NCBI GenBank assembly: GCA_021823875.1
Contig: JAKAMD010000068.1
Span: forward strand, 1 to 12,071
From: Pseudomonadota bacterium
GTDB lineage: Bacteria; Pseudomonadota; Alphaproteobacteria; Rhizobiales; Xanthobacteraceae
Direction of reading: 5' to 3'
Length of the DNA stretch: 12,071 nt
Made by a program: the position numbers and the translations under genes
In this document: positions 10,614-12,071 of the stretch, one piece after another
How positions within the stretch are numbered: position 1 is the stretch's first letter
Layout of the letters: every line of letters begins with the position of its first letter
Notes under the pieces: model-generated
Database searches by the model: none
What the model was told of the DNA's origin: nothing
What the model saw: the letters and a program-made list of their open reading frames with translations, nothing else

Positions 10614-12071
10614 GTGCCGGAAGCTTCGAAACAGGTGGTAATGGATTTCCTGGCGCGGCCGGACAGCCATGGCGGCGCGCCGGTCACGCGCATCGATACC
10701 CATGCCGCATCGGTCTTCCTGGCGGGCACGCGCGCGCTCAAGGTCAAGCGCGCGGTGCGCTTTCCGTTCCTTGATTATTCCACGCTGGAAAAGCGAAAGG
10801 CCGCTTGCGAAGCCGAGATCGCGGTCAACCGCCCCTATGCGCCGGCGATTTATCGCGGCGTGGTGGCGATCACGCGCGAAGCAGATGGAAACCTCGCGGT
10901 CGGCGGCACCGGCGAACCGGTCGAATGGGCGGTCGACATGCGCCGCTTCGACGAGACGCAGACGCTCGATCATCTCGCGGTCGCCGGCCGCATCGACGCG
11001 GCGCTGGCCGATGCGCTCGGCCGCGCCGTGGCCAACGCGCACGGGGCGGCGCCGGTCGCCAAGGATGCCGGCTTTGCCGACGAACTCGGCGAGATTATCG
11101 CGCAGAACGATGCCGAGCTCGCCGCCGAACCGGCGCTGTTTGCGCCCGATGCGGTCAAGGCGCTGAGCGAAGCGACGCATGCCGCTTTCGCGCGCGCACG
11201 GCCGCTCATCGAAACGCGCGAGCGCGCCGGGTGCGTCGCGCGTTGTCACGGTGATTTGCATCTCGGAAACATCGTACTGATGGACGGCGCGCCGACCCTG
11301 TTCGACGCCATCGAGTTCGATCCCAAGCTCGCCACCGGCGACGTGTTCTACGATCTTGCCTTCCTGTTGATGGACCTGATCGAGCGCGGCCTGCGACCGG
11401 CCGCCAATATCGTTCTCAATCGCTATCTGATTGAGACGCGTCACGCCGATGATCTTGATGCCCTCGCGGCGCTGCCGCTGTTCCTGTCGGTGCGGGCGGC
11501 GATCCGCGCCAAGGTTACCGCCGCGCGCGCCAAGCTGAAAGGGGCGCGCGCCGAGGCCGAGAGAAGCGCGCGCGACTATTTCGCCCTGGCGCAAAAGCTG
11601 ATCGCGCCGCCACCGCCGCACCTGGTGGCCATCGGCGGCCTCTCCGGCACCGGCAAGTCGCGGCTGGCGCGGGCGCTCGCGCCGAAGCTCGATCCGGCGC
11701 CGGGCGCCATCTGGCTGCGCAGCGATGTCGAGCGCAAAGCGCTGTTCGGCCTGGCCGAAACCGAACGCCTGCCGCAGGAGGCCTATACGCCGGCGGTGAC
11801 GCAGCGCGTCTATGCCGCGCTCGCTGGCAAAGCCCGCCGCATCCTCGCCGCCGGCCATTCGGCGATCGCCGACGCGGTGTTCGCCACCGCGGACGAGCGC
11901 TCAGCGATTGCGCAGGCCGCCGGCAGCGCCGAATTTCGCGGCCTGTTCCTCACCGCCGATCTCGCCACCCGCATCGCCCGCGTCGGCACGCGCCAGCACG
12001 ACGCCTCCGATGCCGATGCGGCGGTCGCCCGCGCGCAGGAGCAATACGATCTCGGCGCCCCTGATTGGGGA
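10614..12071 (+). CDS. Aminoglycoside-phosphotransferase-like / P-loop kinase fusion protein (partial, 3' end outside window)
   Basis: The frame is open for 486 codons to the window edge with no stop; proteins of this type are usually a little over 500 residues, so a few dozen are missing. The N-terminal half is an aminoglycoside phosphotransferase-like kinase fold: IDTHAASVFLAGTRALKVKRAV (27-48) with the ATP-site Lys, the catalytic loop CHGDLHLGN (211-219) and the metal-binding IEFDP (233-237). The second half is a P-loop NTPase with Walker A GGLSGTGKS (341-349), then RSDVERK (369-375) as in zeta-toxin/gluconate-kinase-like folds. The physiological substrate of this fusion is unknown; it should not be read as antibiotic resistance. 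The start chosen is GTG at 10614, the first start after an in-frame TGA at 10605; ATG at 10641 is an alternative, but the longer N-terminus fits the family better. Neither has a good Shine-Dalgarno. Confidence 0.88.
   Translation, partial: MPEASKQVVMDFLARPDSHGGAPVTRIDTHAASVFLAGTRALKVKRAVRFPFLDYSTLEKRKAACEAEIAVNRPYAPAIYRGVVAITREADGNLAVGGTGEPVEWAVDMRRFDETQTLDHLAVAGRIDAALADALGRAVANAHGAAPVAKDAGFADELGEIIAQNDAELAAEPALFAPDAVKALSEATHAAFARARPLIETRERAGCVARCHGDLHLGNIVLMDGAPTLFDAIEFDPKLATGDVFYDLAFLLMDLIERGLRPAANIVLNRYLIETRHADDLDALAALPLFLSVRAAIRAKVTAARAKLKGARAEAERSARDYFALAQKLIAPPPPHLVAIGGLSGTGKSRLARALAPKLDPAPGAIWLRSDVERKALFGLAETERLPQEAYTPAVTQRVYAALAGKARRILAAGHSAIADAVFATADERSAIAQAAGSAEFRGLFLTADLATRIARVGTRQHDASDADAAVARAQEQYDLGAPDWG

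Noticed and set aside
10593..11858. 421-codon open frame on the minus strand
   Set aside because: It is antisense to the kinase-fusion gene, which has clear catalytic motifs; the translation is Arg/Gly/Ala-rich without domain signs and is explained by GC-rich codon bias.
1..12071. CRISPR arrays, tRNA/rRNA genes, insertion sequences, attachment sites
   Set aside because: No spaced direct-repeat array, cloverleaf, transposase or integrase frame was seen on either strand; the repeats found are palindromic intergenic elements and an in-gene coiled-coil repeat.

Overview
The window looks like a chromosomal piece of a GC-rich alphaproteobacterium, most likely a Hyphomicrobiales member close to the Bradyrhizobium/Rhodopseudomonas group. 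The reasons are codon bias, gene families (tandem Usp, a Pat-type GNAT, a NIPSNAP protein, an orphan TadG-like protein, a kinase-like/P-loop fusion), long palindromic intergenic repeats built on GTCCCGG/CCGGGAC arms, and two perfect TTAA-N7-TTAA boxes of the type bound by CtrA. This placement is inference from pattern recognition; no search was run.

Layout. (1) 71-1493, plus strand: a tandem universal stress protein, then a stand-alone GNAT acetyltransferase whose Shine-Dalgarno lies inside a perfect 12-bp hairpin. (2) 1494-1633: a convergent pair of palindromic repeats between the GNAT gene and a TetR gene. (3) 1634-4533, minus strand: a NIPSNAP protein, a thiamine-diphosphate enzyme of the acetolactate synthase superfamily and a TetR regulator, in that transcriptional order. 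A third copy of the palindromic repeat and a further hairpin separate NIPSNAP from the ThDP gene. (4) 4534-6302: a 296-bp divergent intergenic region with a CtrA-type palindrome, then a 490-residue coiled-coil protein carrying three exact 49-residue (7 x 7 heptad) repeats. (5) 6303-8359: a 404-bp regulatory gap with a second CtrA-type box placed over the -35 region of a TATAAT promoter, then an Aer-type PAS chemoreceptor. (6) 8603-9955: an orphan TadG-like von Willebrand A protein. (7) 9956-10111: a probable remnant of the start of a zinc-type dehydrogenase gene. (8) 10112-10507, minus strand: a small conserved-looking protein of unknown role. (9) 10614 to the window edge, plus strand: an aminoglycoside-phosphotransferase-like domain fused to a P-loop kinase domain, cut by the end of the window.

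How the genes may work together. The Usp/GNAT pair suggests a stress protein and a lysine acetyltransferase made from one transcript, with the acetyltransferase under RNA-structure control. NIPSNAP, the ThDP enzyme and TetR look like a small catabolic unit with its own repressor. The coiled-coil gene and the Aer-type receptor both have CtrA-type boxes, which points to shared cell-cycle or motility control; the coiled-coil protein is the least explained gene in the window. No mobile element, CRISPR array, tRNA or rRNA gene was seen.
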